Below are positions 21,055 to 33,922 of a stretch of 64,000 nucleotides of DNA, piece after piece; position 1 is the stretch's first letter, and each line of letters starts with the position of its first letter. Made by a program: the position numbers and the translations under genes. The stretch covers positions 4,469,001 to 4,533,000 of the forward strand of contig CM065378.1 of assembly GCA_033060915.1 (NCBI GenBank), given 5' to 3'. Under the pieces are notes generated by a model, which saw nothing but the letters and a program-made list of their open reading frames with translations, was not told the origin of the DNA and searched no databases. This stretch comes from Euryodendron excelsum. Lineage: Eukaryota; Streptophyta; Magnoliopsida; Ericales; Pentaphylacaceae.

Positions 21055-24000
21055 CTGCAGTGCACAAAAAAACATGTGGTGGAGAATAAGAACAGATACA
21101 AGTTCTTTGGAATGGGATGGAACATTCAAATGAGCACTGAACATGACTAACTTGAAGTTATATGAAACATAACCACCATACTTTCAGGAGTGATGTGCCT
21201 AACTACTTCTAGTTTGTTGTTTGTTTAAATTCATTTGTTTACTTTGTTCTACTTTTCTTAGTAGCTTAGTTTAGGAAAGTTATTTGGCCGTAAGCAATTT
21301 GGCTTGGTTATTGCTAATTAAAGTTTAAATTTCTTATATGGACTCAAAGTCCTCATAGAAGTAGGCGATGACCAGTAGCCTCTAAATAACAGCTATGTAG
21401 CCTTTCAATTCAGTAGAAATCAATTCACATTAAACAACAGCTATTTAAGTTCATAAAGGATCATTTGGTAAAAGTGTGCAACCCAAAACCTGTATGAGCT
21501 GACAAGGAGTTCTCTAAGTGATTTCTAGAATATTACTTCTTTACTGTTTTGCTCATTCTCAGCAAAGATGGTTACTTGTACTATCACAATCGACACTAAT
21601 TTTCTTTGATTTTTCGACAAAGAAGCCTACTTCAATAACCCTAACCTTCTTTCTCAAAAAAGCTACAACTCAAGTTCTACCATTCAATCTTGTTTAACAA
21701 CTCAAGTTCTCCCATTCAATATCATGTACATTTCAAATGAATTGTAATGTTTCAGTCACTCGTCAAATTTTCTGAGTCTTACCAGCTAAGATAGTTTCTG
21801 GTGGTTGATAAGTTTAGGGTTAAACAGGTACGTTAACACTTGCATATACACTGAGGCAGGATCTGTCAAAGACGATGTTACATGATGCAAGCCACCTAAA
21901 TAGAAGCTTTTTACCTCCTACTATCACTGTTTGGTAGGTCATAAGAGAATGTAGAGTAATAATGTTGTTCTGTTTTCATTTAAATAATACCAGATCTAAT
22001 GTTGGGTCTAGGTTTAAGGGAACGGGGGGAAATGACTACAAGCGCTCCACTTGTAAACTGTTTTATAGTGTACACTTGAGTATCTAACTCAAGGGAACTG
22101 AAAATTGTCATATTCTGCAAATATATGCGAGTACATATTTACATGCTCACACACACAAGCACGCTTGCACAAGTAAACATATCAAAAACAGCCACATATA
22201 TCTTCTTCAACAAAAAAGAAAAGCCAGACAATGAAGGGCAGAAAATTAAAACACAGTTTCTTATCAAATGAAATAAACTACTGTGAATTATATACAAGCA
22301 TCAAACAATAAATCAAATCTCCAAATGCATATTGAAGTGAGGCATTATGAAGAACAATAACAAAACAATGCCAAGTGAATTTCAAGGTCAGCATGATACT
22401 TCTAGATAATATCTTGCTACGAAAGCAAGAAAGAGGGAGAGACAGGAAACACCACCCATGAGTGGAGCTACAAAATATTAAACCCATGGGAGGATAACTT
22501 TATGACAGGGAGAAATTAAGGAGCTCCAAAAGTGCAACAACATGTGATACTGCACATGCACCCCCTTTTAATCAGTGCTCTTTGGGAATTATCTTTTCAG
22601 GGAAAAAATACTTGCAACATATTAATATGTGGAAAGTATTAGTGTGGAAAGTAATACCTCAATTGTCACCTCATGATCCAACAGCATACATTGTGCGGGG
22701 GTATAATCCATGGGTTTGATTTGCTGCAGTGGAATCAGATCAGGGTCCCAACAGACAAAGTAAATGTCTCCATCCAAATCACTCCCCGAACATTCGTTCG
22801 GATGAGGTCTGTTATTAGAGCCAACTAAAGTTAGTAACAGATAACATAGAAGAAAGCTATATATACCTATCTGATATAATCACAGGAGAAGCAATAATCG
22901 AGCAATATTTAACATTGTCATTCAAAACATCACAGAGAACTACAACCAGTTTGGAACTTCATCAATCAGAAACATGCAGAACATAACCAGGTACAAATGT
23001 TAAGTATATCTTATCATTCCCATAATGACATTTATGATGTTAACAATTTTGGCTGATGCTGCACTTGTAGCTGTAAAGCTGACCTAAACAAACTGGAAGC
23101 CTCATGATCCTCAATTCACTTGCAATTAACAGACATACATGCACAAATGTTTGTCTGCATCAAGCATGGTGAGGATACAAAGCTTCCCTTATAACTGTAC
23201 ACATTTCATAGAACCATAGTCTTGTGTCTTCTGCATTTTCCCACCTCTACAAATTTAAAATTGAAGATTTAGTTACGATTAGATATCGACTTTATCTATG
23301 GATCCTTTACCCATACTTATTCAATTGGAAAAATCCAATTCCAAAATTATGTTTCGCAATTTCATAATCCAATTTCTAATTGACCTTTGGATACAAATCA
23401 TGAGAATGCATATTTTCACTCAAATCTCCCTTCTTGTAAATAGTATAGCTGAAATTCTAGTCAAGGTCACTAGTCTGTACAAAGCAAAAGTGAGTGCATT
23501 TGAAAAATTGGGTACAGTACCATGTAATAAAGAAGCAAAAAGATGTATGAAGCAAAAGTGAGTGCATTTGAAAGAATGAGAAGGCACCAATGTAATGCTA
23601 TAGTGCAATCACTTATACAAATGCACATATAAAGTTGCATAACAATAAATACAATTATATTTATATGTACATATAAGGCAGGAGCATATTAAGTTGGATT
23701 TATGAGTTATTTAATCATAAGAAGAACAAGAAGAAAAAGAAATAGAAGATGAGGAAAATGAGAAAATAGAAAATTGGAGAGCTTAGAGTTCTCTTTTTTT
23801 TACTATCCAATTTATAATAGAAAAAAGAAATGCAACGTACAGTAATACCTTCCATCTAGATAAAAAATAAAAAATAAAAACTTGAATATGGTATAAATAG
23901 TAAAAACCTGATTTTAAACATTTATGAGCTTATATTTTTTTCTGGGAACCTAATGTTACATGAATTAAGAGATTATGATGTCGTTTACCTCTCTCCTTTC

Positions 24001-27000
24001 TGTGGAAAAACAACACAATCCACCATATGGTGCAAAGCTGGCACATTAACAGCCCTTAAGACACGAACATCACCTGGGTGCAAGCACGGGTTTTTAGCAA
24101 CGACTACCTTCCCCTCAACAATAAAATTACGCTGGTCTGAGCCACCACCACCAAGCATGAGAAGGGAATCATCATAAAACAGCCCATATCCAACACCAGA
24201 TAATTGGACAAATACCTCCCCATATTCTAAGGTTCTCGTTTCATCTAGGCATCCCATCATTGACCTTCCTCTTGGAACAAATATCCTCGCTTTAGTCCGC
24301 AAGTCCAGCAACCTTGCTGCCCTAAATGTTTGCAGCATCATCGAGAGGAATGGTTCAGCATCAGGTTTGTAGCCACACAAAAGCATTTCCTTGAGGATGC
24401 TAGTGTTCTCCCCTGGACACATCAATTCCAATGCCTCCTGTGCCTTTATTGGATCTGTTAAGATGGTATCCAGTTGATCTACTGCCTCTCTTTGCTTCTT
24501 CTCAAAGATATGATCCATGACCCCAAGGGTAGACAAAAGAGTGATCAATTGGCGATTCAAGAAAGAAGGCTGATACTTGCTCCATGCCAAAACGTCTAAT
24601 TTTGTAATGTCTGATTCGTATTTAGACATACTCATTCTTAAAGACATTTTCATGGATGATGTTGGATCAACAGCCAGAACTCCTTTGTACCCACCATATC
24701 GAATCTGAAAGGCCGATGGAGTTGAACTTTTAAGGCCACATTTCATGGCCACCCTTTGAGCAAAATCAGCAGATATTTTCCCAATTCCATCAGAGAAAAC
24801 ATAATTGATTCCTCCACCTGTTACGACCTCCACATCAGGAATAATTTCAATTTCATCACTTCCAACACTCAAAGTTTCAGTGGAGGAACCAAAAGATTGA
24901 CCAAGTCTGGCAGCATATTTTGCCACATTCCTGATCTGATGAAAATCACCCATCCACTTTCTTATATCCGCAGCAGTAAGTTCAGCTCTTGAAGCAAAAA
25001 ACCATGCAGAATTATCACGTAACTGACTTGATGAGAAGGCAAGAAAATCAAACTTCTTATTGCCAATAACAATGCCATCTCTAAGAGTCGCCCGTATCCT
25101 TCTAAAAATTCCAGTTGTTCTTTCCTCATTTGAAGAAGCCATACGTGGGGATAAATCGGTTGAATGCATCTTATCCAACTCCTCATCAACAAAAGAAACC
25201 CGGAGAAAATTATCAATATCTTCACGATAATGACGTAACACACGGTTAGACATATTAACCTCTGGACCACCGAAAAACACTTTGCATGGAGTTATTTGAA
25301 CCCTGCGTACATACACCAATCCATTATCCAGAGCAACTGCAGGTATTCTATGAAGCTGCCTTGATGTGAGGTATTTTATGTACTGCTCATTGAGCCACTT
25401 TACAGGTTCATAGCAGCATTCCTTTAAATAATGCAGTTTCTCCAGGGCACGTTCTACACATGCAATGTCTATTTTTTGCGGATTAACCAACCGAAAAAAA
25501 CTGACATCAAGTGCTGGTCCTGGAAGATACCCTTGCTGAACCAAGATGCACACCTTAAATAATATTTCATATGGCAGTTCAAGTCCTTGTGGAGGACCCA
25601 TGATGGGTACTAGATCCAAATTGCAAGAAAAAGTGGAACCACTCTCCAAAACGAATGGGCCTTGATTTTCTTTATAACAAGCAAAATACTCGCTGAAGTT
25701 GAGAGTTGGGACACCATATGGAAGCTCCAAACACAAAGCAGAAGAGTGGCCAATGCAGTGTGACGGAGTGAAATCAGTTGCCCTGACCCAATGGTCATCA
25801 GGAGTTTCCTTAAAATAGCTCAGAACAGATTCTTCATATTTTTCATATATCCGAGGAGCACCCCACAACTGGAAATCAAATAGGGTAGAAAAAAAAATCA
25901 AATAAGGAGAAGAAAAACAAGCAAAAAACAAGCAAAAAACAAGGTTATCTATCAGGTTTAGTTGTAATGTTTAAGCAAGAAGACAAGTTGATGCAATTGT
26001 CCAAACAGAATAATAACAATAAACCACTAAGAATGATATAGAATAATATGCGTTGACAATAGCAAGCATCAAGCAACCCCAAATATTCAAGGCAAAGAAG
26101 CCAAGTATGTTGCTTTTTACTCTGTAAGTACAGTTGAAATGACATCATACTAATTGACATATGGATTAAAAGTCTCTTAGAAATGGTTATAGTCGTGGTA
26201 TGAGTATATATAATGTTGTGATGGGTTAATGGAGAGTTGTGGAACACGTTAGATTGTACCAAAGGAGTTCAAGAAAGGATTGAGTAAATGACAAAGCATC
26301 CCAAGCCACAGAGAGAGGCAGTGCGAGCAAGAGCAAGAAGCTCTTTTCCAAAAAGCACTTCACCAGCATACTAACCATACTCACCAAACACCGCCCACAA
26401 AGCAATTTGTATACTACATTTGGTAGGAGAGTGAAAACAAAGAAAAAAATAAGTATGGACAAAGAGAGAAATTTTACTTTCCACTACTTGTTTGAGGAAA
26501 AAAGATGGAGAGAAATGTACACAAAAATATCTACATCTGGCTGCATGACCTGAAAAACAACCTGACAAGGACCCCTCTAAAAGCAGTATTTTATGTGTAC
26601 TCTTTTAACATACCAAATATCACCTATACAATTCAGCTTATATCCAATTCACATGTATTGGAAGTAAATTTGAATTCTGGTTGGCCAGAATGTTATTTGC
26701 CATATATTTGTTACTTTCCTAAATGTGAACACTCTATGCATGATAATCCAAGGAAACATCCCATTAGATGCATATCCAGAAAACCACAGCTTAAAACAAT
26801 TATTTTTAAGCATGCAGTTAGGCTTATTTGCTGACTAATATCCGTGATATCATAACTGCATACAAATTAAATCATTTTATCATTATTATGTATTGTCAAT
26901 AGAAGCATTTTTCCAGAGTCAACAGGTTATCATTTCGTTTTGCGGAGTAAACATTTCAAAATTGGATAAATAGAACTTATAGTGAGTACAGGTATTGTAA

Positions 27001-28408
27001 GTGAGCAGACTAATAATCTCAACAGATTGCAGCACATGTCTGATGCTCATTAGTGCACGTTTCTGGGATTAAATTTACATGGTTCAGTTCACAAAGAATG
27101 CATAAATAAGTAGGAAAGGCTCCAAAGATTTCTAGAAAAGTCCTAACATGATACTAGGACATTCTAAACAAAAGTATATCTCGCCTCCTGGGAATGTGTA
27201 CTGCAAAGGCCAATTATGCAGACCCAGAGCACATGCCTACCTCAATGCATTGTTCATTCAAACCATGGTCCCCAGTCACCTGAGGCCAAGAAGTCCAGAA
27301 GCTGTGAACTGACAATTTCCACATGCCTTGTACTCGATTTTGGAATGTAGCCAAGCCTCTCTAATGAAGGTCCTACGATATGCCAAAACACCAATATGAG
27401 GGCTATTAGATCTCATCCTAAGGGACAAGTCTAGTAAGCCACAAGCTTGGCCTTTGCACTGGTATTCACAGGAGTACTCCCTTTTAGGATGCTTTAAAAT
27501 CCCTGGGAACTTCCAACATTTTATCATATTTGGTATATTATGCTTCTCCAGCGTCCAAGATGGTGGATTATTTTCTATTGGGCCTTCAAGACTATGCCAT
27601 CAAGAATTCAGCAATCTAAGGCTAATCACTTCAAGAAGATTGTAAAACTTAAAGTTTGGTATTTTTCAAAATAACAGAGACATAGTTAAGTTGTGATACA
27701 ACGTATTTTCTTGTAGATAGACAAATTATAAATAATTTCTCATAATCAGAAGCCAAATCACCACACAACCTGGATGTGCAAATTACTCAACCCATGCACT
27801 GGGGATTACTAATGTTTAAAAGAAATTCTGTTTATTCAGAAGCAAGAGTACAGAGAGAAACAAATAATGGAATGCCTTTTAGGGGAGAAAACCTGAATAA
27901 GCAGAAACTTTGCAGTTTGACCACGCGGCCGATGAAGCTCAGTCTGCCAGATGTTCTCATACGATAGCTCGAGCTTGTAGTCAACAGAACGATAGGACAA
28001 GAAGAAATACAGTTTTCTTAGTCCAAATCCAAATTTCACAGTCACATTTGCCCTTTCCCAGAGCACTGAAAAGTTCTCCCTTGAGATCTGACATCCAAAA
28101 TGTAGAGTTACACTTTCCATGTCATGTGCATAGGCCTTTGGCTTTCGTACGATGTCAAAGTTTTTTGAATAAGCCTTTAAATAAGAAGATCCATAATATA
28201 GGCGTTCATTAGCCAAGGAGATAATACACTCAGCACTTTTGGCAGATGTGAACTGAACTCTGGCATATACTCTTGACCCTCTCCTTTTGGGCTCCTTAAC
28301 CTCTAAAGCATACACAGTTCCTCCGCCAGTGTATCTCTCTAAGAATTCCTTAACTTCCTCCGCAGAAACAAGGTTAGGAAACCCAGAAAGATGAATTGTC
28401 TTACCCAT
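20218..28408 (-). CDS. RDR1: RNA-dependent RNA polymerase 1 (RDR1), complete, four coding exons
   Basis: Copies single-stranded viral and aberrant RNA into double-stranded RNA, which Dicer-like enzymes cut into siRNA; in plants RDR1 is a salicylate- and virus-induced arm of antiviral silencing. Coding exons, in order on the minus strand: 27,893-28,408, 23,989-25,868, 22,658-22,808, 20,218-21,054. All junctions are GT-AG and phase-consistent, giving about 1,127 residues, close to the family's usual 1,100-1,120. An RRM-like N-terminal domain covers about residues 1-85. The catalytic DLDGD lies at about residues 809-813 in exon 3, after the conserved AVNVPALHHMVDCVVFPQKG stretch that ends exon 2. 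The start is MGKTI, the usual family start. No stop or frameshift was seen, unlike the broken RDR1 of Nicotiana benthamiana. RDR2 and RDR6 fit less well in sequence and exon structure. Confidence 0.97.
22658..22808 (-). CDS. RDR1: RDR1 exon 3 (catalytic DLDGD exon)
   Basis: 151 bp. The acceptor AACAG completes the split Arg codon and the donor is GAG before GTATTAC. It encodes about 50 residues including PHPNECSGSDLDGDIYF; the three Asp residues bind the catalytic metal in this enzyme family. It is too short to stand out as an open frame on its own. Confidence 0.95.
23989..25868 (-). CDS. RDR1: RDR1 exon 2 (main body)
   Basis: 1,880 bp. Acceptor TTTCCAG before TTGTGG; the donor, after GAGAG, is GTAAACG, in phase 2. 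It encodes residues about 173-798, holding most of the RdRP domain with landmarks such as SDGIGKIS, QIRYGGYKG and GRSMMGCLDETRTLEYG. Confidence 0.96.
27893..28408 (-). CDS. RDR1: RDR1 exon 1 (RRM-like N-terminus)
   Basis: 516 bp, 172 codons, starting MGKTIHLSGFPN. The donor, after ATTCAG, is GTTTTC. The first ~85 residues look like an RRM fold, as usual for RDR1. Confidence 0.95.
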
Positions 28409-28427
28409 CCAGTCGTAGTGACTTCAA
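28409..28427 (-). other. RDR1: Candidate 5' UTR piece of RDR1 after an intron
   Basis: CTGCAG at 28,433-28,428 could be a 3' splice site, because a C/T-rich tract lies upstream on the minus strand at about 28,470-28,500. It would leave 19 nt of 5' UTR before the start codon. Confidence 0.4.
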
Positions 28428-30062
28428 CTGCAGTCTCATTATTACAACACTTCGTCAGCAGTTGCATAAGAAAGAAAAAAGAAAATGAAATGAAAAGAGG
28501 TTCCACTTTATTACATACAATGTGGTAATGAAAAACACAACTAATATTAGAAGCGAAAAACAAAAATAAATAATTGGCTGATTATAAGACATACCACCTG
28601 ATGTATTCGGGTAATAACAGGCTATAACTTGAAAGAATATTCCAAAGCAAAATAGGACAAATAAATGTATATATCTATGCAAAAGAATTCTCTATAGTTT
28701 TGTGTCATCTAAGTCTTTCAGTGCTTTAAGGATTCTTCTGCAGTCTCCATTCTTAATGTATAAAATACATTTGTCACCAAGAACAAGAGAAGCTTAATCT
28801 CTCCAGCACCTTTTCAGCTTCTTGTCTCCTTTTTTTTCCCCCCTTTTCCCGGTCATACTACACAATCAAAACCTAAAGCCACCTCCTGAAGCAAATTGCA
28901 TCACGAGGCAATAACTTGATGTTCCTCAAGACATGCAATGGTAAAGATATATCATCACCAAAAAATAGCACGGAATATCAACAGAGAGATAACATTGATA
29001 TTTAATATCCAGTAATCACAAGATTCTTCTTTTTATGTCATAAGTGGATAGTAGGATACAGCAGGGGTAGGGCATCTTGTTGTTTTTTTTGTGCTGGGAG
29101 AAAAGGAGCTGAGGTAATGTTAGCCCTTCTCTACACACAGAACACTCAACTGGCAGACGCTAATGATAAATAAAGTTTATGGTATGATCATCTACATACT
29201 TTTGCAGCAGGCTAGGAATTACAAGCTTCTATTTCTATAAGTTGTAAAAACTTTCATGAATAGAAAGTGATCATAATGAGATATGTGAAATAACTTCTAG
29301 AACCGCAGATTTTTGCTTTTGTTAACATTTCTATGTATATGCATATAAATAGATATCTATATACTGTCATGTTCCCATGATGTCCATGTCCTGATTTTTT
29401 TAAAATTGTTGTGTCAATATGTCCACCTTATGTTGTATCCATGTCCCATATCCATATTTCGTAGGCACCTTTCTACAAGTGTCCATGCTACTTAAGCTAT
29501 GTGTATGAGCTACTATTATTAGATTAATTTATAGCCAACTATTTTTCCGTCCATGCCTTCCTATTTTCTATACGTGCCATAAAATTAGCAAGAGCTTTGT
29601 TATTCCTGTTTGGTACCAATGAGGATTTTTTTTTTCTTTTTCTTATTTCCTTTGTTGGTCTAGAGCTATGTTACCTGGAGTCATGGACTCAGGTTCAAGT
29701 ATCAAGTGTTGGTGTATCCAAGCATCAGACCTCCTTAAACCCCAATCCTTAAGATATCGGGAGACATATTCAATAGTAGGGTATGTGTATGTGGACAACG
29801 TCCTGAACATTTAAATATATTATTTATTTTATAATATTCTGACATGAGATGTAGATTAATTGAGAATATACTTACAATTAAATGGGATTTGAGAAAGAAA
29901 GGAGAATTCTAACTCCCATCCAAATGAGACGCAAGAAATTTTTCTTTACTATCAAATGTAAGCTTCTTCTTCTTCAAACATCATAAAATAAATAGATGAT
30001 CCAAGTGTCTAATTTGGGTGCAAGTGTTGGACATGTGTCCCACACTCAAAAGAACTAGTCAC

Positions 30063-30350
30063 ATTTAGGGCTCTCTGCACCTGCTTATATGCCCAATATT
30101 ATCCCAGTAAACATCCGATATGGGACTCAATACACACACAGTTGTGATAATCTCCCCCACTCAATCCCTAGCGCCCTCACAAGGGTGACCCACACCTTTG
30201 CATGAAACCTGCGCAGCATTGCCTTGAGCCAGATGGCAGTACCCCTGGGCTAGCTCTGCCACTTGGGTACTTCGCACCCGCTTATATGCCCAATATCATT
30301 CCAGTACACACCCAATGAGAGACTAAACACACGCCCGCGTGACCATGGCA
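30063..30350. repeat. Two copies of a GCTTATATGCCCAATAT repeat
   Basis: Related segments start near 30,075 and 30,280. Each holds GCTTATATGCCCAATAT, a CCAGTA(A/C)ACA(T/C)CC(G/A)AT stretch and a run ending in ACACAC, about 205 bp apart. The origin is unclear. Confidence 0.6.
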
Positions 30351-30466
30351 CCTTATCATACCTTGTGGACACAAGTACATTGGGGGAATTAAAGAGTCCA
30401 TGTAACATTGGTTAGAGAAGAAATGGATATATGAGAGATAGTCCTTCTCCGACTCATAAAAAGCAG

Positions 30467-30470
30467 CCCC

Positions 30471-30501
<31 letters not shown>

Positions 30502-30508
30502 AAAAAAA
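30467..30508. repeat. C25-A17 homopolymer tract
   Basis: Twenty-five C followed by seventeen A. Lengths of this kind are often assembly or sequencing uncertain. Confidence 0.9.
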
Positions 30509-30904
30509 CAAACAAACAAAAGGGTCATTTACTGATCGTTCTTCATACTAACATCTTTGGACTGCTGCAATACATGCAATAAAGTCACTAACCCCTAGTT
30601 CCCTAATATCAGCTGTATGAAGAATCATCTAGTGAACTTTTCAAGCAGTAATGGATTCAGTACACAAGGGGCATTAGAGTCCTACTGCCCAGTGGAGTTC
30701 ATAACTGTGAAGATTGAGTATCAACACAGGGTCTAGCAGTTCCTATCACAAGTAGGAGATCATTATATATTTTAAAAAGTAATGAAAACAGTCTGATAGT
30801 TTGTGAAAGGTAAGCAAACAATATGTTGCAAAAAACCAAAACCTCACCATTGATCCATAAAATTGACACATGTCAAGGGATGTGTTGAATCATGAGAATA
30901 ACAC

Positions 30905-30906
<2 letters not shown>

Positions 30907-30942
<36 letters not shown>
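30907..30942. repeat. (CT)18 microsatellite
   Basis: Perfect CT repeat, flanked by CATGTGTGTGTGAG. Confidence 0.95.
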
Positions 30943-30947
<5 letters not shown>

Positions 30948-31564
30948 TGTGTGTGAGTGAGGTAGCAATTTTGATAACAAAATGCCAAAGGCATACTCAG
31001 AAACAAGAAAGGGATTAAAAATTGGAAGACTATTGTTTGGTAAAACCTTTGATTGTTGTACAATGGATGTAAAAGGCAAACCTCACAATTCATTAAACTA
31101 GAAGAACAGATCACAAGAAATGCAAACCAGATCACCTATTGGCCGAGCAAAGAAAAAGTAATTGAGGGAGATGTCATGCTTGAAGTTTGACTATAGTTCA
31201 CCAAAAATTAACTCGAAATTGATAGGTAGAGTAACCCATATAATTTCATCAACGAAAACTAAAAGTACAACTTGTCACGTTGTGGCGATGATTTCATCTT
31301 TTAGAAATGCTTATTTGGAGCAGCCATCTGACAATTGGGGACAATAAACACAAACAAGATGTAGCAAATGAAATCATGAGGACAAAGTAGAACCTATATA
31401 TAGTATAGACACATCAAAAATTCACTGATTTTTCATATCCGCAGCCGCAATTAGAAATGCTAGGAAATTTCAGTTTGCCTTGAGTACTTAAGTAGACATT
31501 AACAAGTTTAATTAACAACAGTCCAGAGCAATGCCATCCAGTAAAGTGGCCACATAAACATCTT

Positions 31565-31718
31565 CTCAAGTATCAAATCCATCAAAAATTTCGTAATTCT
31601 AAGTAAACAGCTGAAAAATACAGACATGATCTGTTACTCTTTCAAATATCAAGTCCCTCAGAAAATTCGTAATTCGAAGTAAACAGCTGAAAATTACAGA
31701 TATGATCTTTTACTCTCT
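31565..31718. repeat. ~76-bp tandem duplication
   Basis: Two diverged copies sharing TCGTAATTC(T/G)AAGTAAACAG, starting at 31,591 and 31,667. A shorter third echo ending GATCTGTTACT follows near 31,745. Confidence 0.8.
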
Positions 31719-32138
31719 CTTTTTTTGGCTACATGGGAAAGATATGATCTGTTACTTTGCCGAGAAAATGTGGGAAAAGAAGAAAAAACTTCATGTTTAG
31801 AGTATGAGAATATAACCCAAAACAAGTAAAGGAACAAAATAAAAGCCCACTCAAGTGAGCATGTTACAACTATTTGGTCCACCTGACGAGAGAAACCAAA
31901 ACAACAGCAAGCAAAAGATTGAAAATCTTGATAGTTTCTTTCTTTTGGGCTTTCTAAGCAAACAAACGGAGGGTTAATGAAAATCGCAATAAACACCATA
32001 ATGGGTTCCACCCACAAATAATGAACCTAAGAGAAGCAAAAATAAGCAACTAAAAATGAGTTAACATTATAAGAATCATGCATTAAATGTTAGAGAGAGA
32101 ATTCTTGAGAGACACAATTTAATAAAAGTTAATGCAAG

Positions 32139-32140
<2 letters not shown>

Positions 32141-32208
<68 letters not shown>
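32141..32208. repeat. (GA)30 microsatellite plus G8
   Basis: Perfect GA repeat followed by eight G. On the minus strand it starts 12 bases after the proposed splice donor at 32,220, so it would be a pyrimidine-rich tract at the head of the RDR1 leader intron. Confidence 0.95.
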
Positions 32209-32220
32209 AGAGACTCTCAC

Positions 32221-32272
32221 CAGAAGATGCAGAGACTTCGACAACCACTGTTATCACACAAGCAGAACCCGA
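32221..32272 (-). other. RDR1: Candidate non-coding first exon of RDR1
   Basis: On the minus strand this stretch lies about 30 bp downstream of the TATA box at 32,297-32,305 and ends CATCTTCTG before GTGAGAG, a good plant splice donor. The start is estimated from TATA spacing. Support is positional only; a spliced transcript is needed. Confidence 0.4.
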
Positions 32273-32296
32273 AAGAATAAGCTCCCACAATGAGCC

Positions 32297-32305
32297 AAAT
32301 ATATA
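32297..32305 (-). promoter_or_regulatory. TATA box, candidate RDR1 promoter
   Basis: TATATATTT on the minus strand. Other TATA-like runs lie at about 32,320-32,355, so the exact box is uncertain. Confidence 0.4.
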
Positions 32306-32420
32306 CTAGAGAAGGACCCATATACTATATCTACACCTATTGTATATACACATATACGACGCCAGAGAGAGAGAGAGAGATAGATTCTTCCATTGTAGTG
32401 AGAGAAAATTGAATAGCCAT

Positions 32421-32437
32421 TGACGATCAAATTGACG
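32421..32437. promoter_or_regulatory. as-1-like element: two TGACG, 12-bp spacing
   Basis: TGACGATCAAATTGACG on the plus strand. The two TGACG pentamers start 12 bp apart, the same spacing as the classic as-1 element bound by TGA bZIP factors under salicylate or auxin control. It lies about 120 bp upstream of the proposed RDR1 TATA box. RDR1 is salicylate-induced in several plants, so the site is functionally plausible. Confidence 0.5.
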
Positions 32438-32539
32438 CGGGCTCTCTCTCCCTCTATTTCTCTCTTTGTAGGATAGCAAAAAATATGGAAAGAATGATCC
32501 CCTGTTACACGGAAAAAATCAAAGTGGAGAGGTAACACA

Positions 32540-33788
32540 CCTTGTTTTTACGTACCAATTAGTTATGATTTTTACCTTCTTACAATTTTTTTAAATCAAA
32601 TTTTCGTCTATTTGTTGAATTTTTTTTTTTTTTGAGTTATTGTTATATAAATTCATACATTATTGGAATGGTGACCTGCTATGAATGGGCAAAATAACAG
32701 ATTAGTTTTTTTTTTTTTTTTTTTTATGTACAAGGCAATTAGAAAAAGAGAAGGGGTCAGCAAAATTTAAACCCTCACCAAATAAGTGAGTTCATAACGT
32801 TTCGACTACTGAATAGAACAAGCACTCAATGCCAGTCTTGTTGAATCTCTCAATATAAATTTTGATAATATTAGTATGGCACTAAATATGTGTGCCTTTT
32901 TTACTGAGAATTATAGACCTTTTTGACTTTTGCACCACAAATTTTGTTCAAATGACCAAAAAAAAACCCCTTAGCTGGGATTGCTTAATGCTCATTTGGA
33001 TGTAACTTTTTTGTTTATTTTAATTTATGGCTCATAGCTTTTTGTACTAATAAAAAATCATTAGTCAAATTCAAAACTAAATAAAAAAAGTTACTTTTAT
33101 GTCATGTTTGGGATCTAAATTTATTAATAAAAAAAATAAAAGATTTTAAATTCTTACTTTTTTTTTATTTACTTTACCCTTTATTTTTTTTAACAACTAA
33201 ATATGCGATACAATTTTATATAATTTTTTTTTTTACTAAATTCTTAATCTAAACACAATATTAGTGAATAACTTTATAGCATTTTTATCAATTCATATAA
33301 AATTTGTCTTCGCAAAAGCAAAGTACAGAGCCACCCCTCTATTAAAACAAAACCATATATATGTCATGTGTGTATCAATATCTGCTGATGTATATAACTT
33401 ACGCTGTTATGACGGTATTATCCAATCAAAAGATAGTATTTTATAGACTGAGAGATGAAGTGTCCTTGACACGTTTCGTTATTTGATTGCTTGGCATAGG
33501 CAAAAGGTCACATGTTACTAGGACTAAAGAAGCTATTGTAAGGCAAAATTTGTGTAACCATTCATGAGCTCTTATTTTTAGAACTTCATCATGCACATTA
33601 ATCGAGACATGCATATAGTGCTAAATTCGGCTAATTTGAAATTTTACTTATTTCTGAATTTGAATGTTGATTCAACTTAATTCAGCATTTCAAGTTGAGC
33701 GTCATTTGAAAAGGTATTTTTTACATTTTATTTCTTTCAAGTAATAAGAGAAAAATAAAAGGAATATGGAGTGTAGATAGACAAATTG
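32540..33788. other. AT-rich intergenic, nothing recognised
   Basis: Poly-T and poly-A rich. No coding or RNA gene recognised. Confidence 0.6.
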
Positions 33789-33813
33789 AAAACGCTATTT
33801 AAAATAGCGTTTT
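33789..33813. repeat. 25-bp near-perfect palindrome, left
   Basis: AAAACGCTATTT and its complement around one central base, followed by a weaker echo at about 33,823-33,850. Confidence 0.85.
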
Positions 33814-33922
33814 TTGTGAAAAATTGCTATTTCAAATAGTATTTTTTTTGAGAAAAAAATACCATTTAAAATGACGTTTATATCAGAAAATCAAACCCCC
33901 CGCTTTGTGGAGCAATTGAACT

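Larger units (their letters stand above)
28428..32220 (-). other. Putative long 5' UTR intron or upstream region of RDR1
   Basis: No gene seen. It contains (GA)30 at 32,141-32,200 followed by eight G, (CT)18 at 30,907-30,942, a C25-A17 tract at 30,467-30,508, a duplicated ~76-bp segment at about 31,565-31,718, and two copies of a ~75-bp repeat near 30,063 and 30,268. If the first exon proposed at 32,221 is correct, all of this is intron. Confidence 0.35.

Noticed and set aside
30282..30515. Glycine-run open frame over the poly-C tract
   Set aside because: Produced by the homopolymer only.
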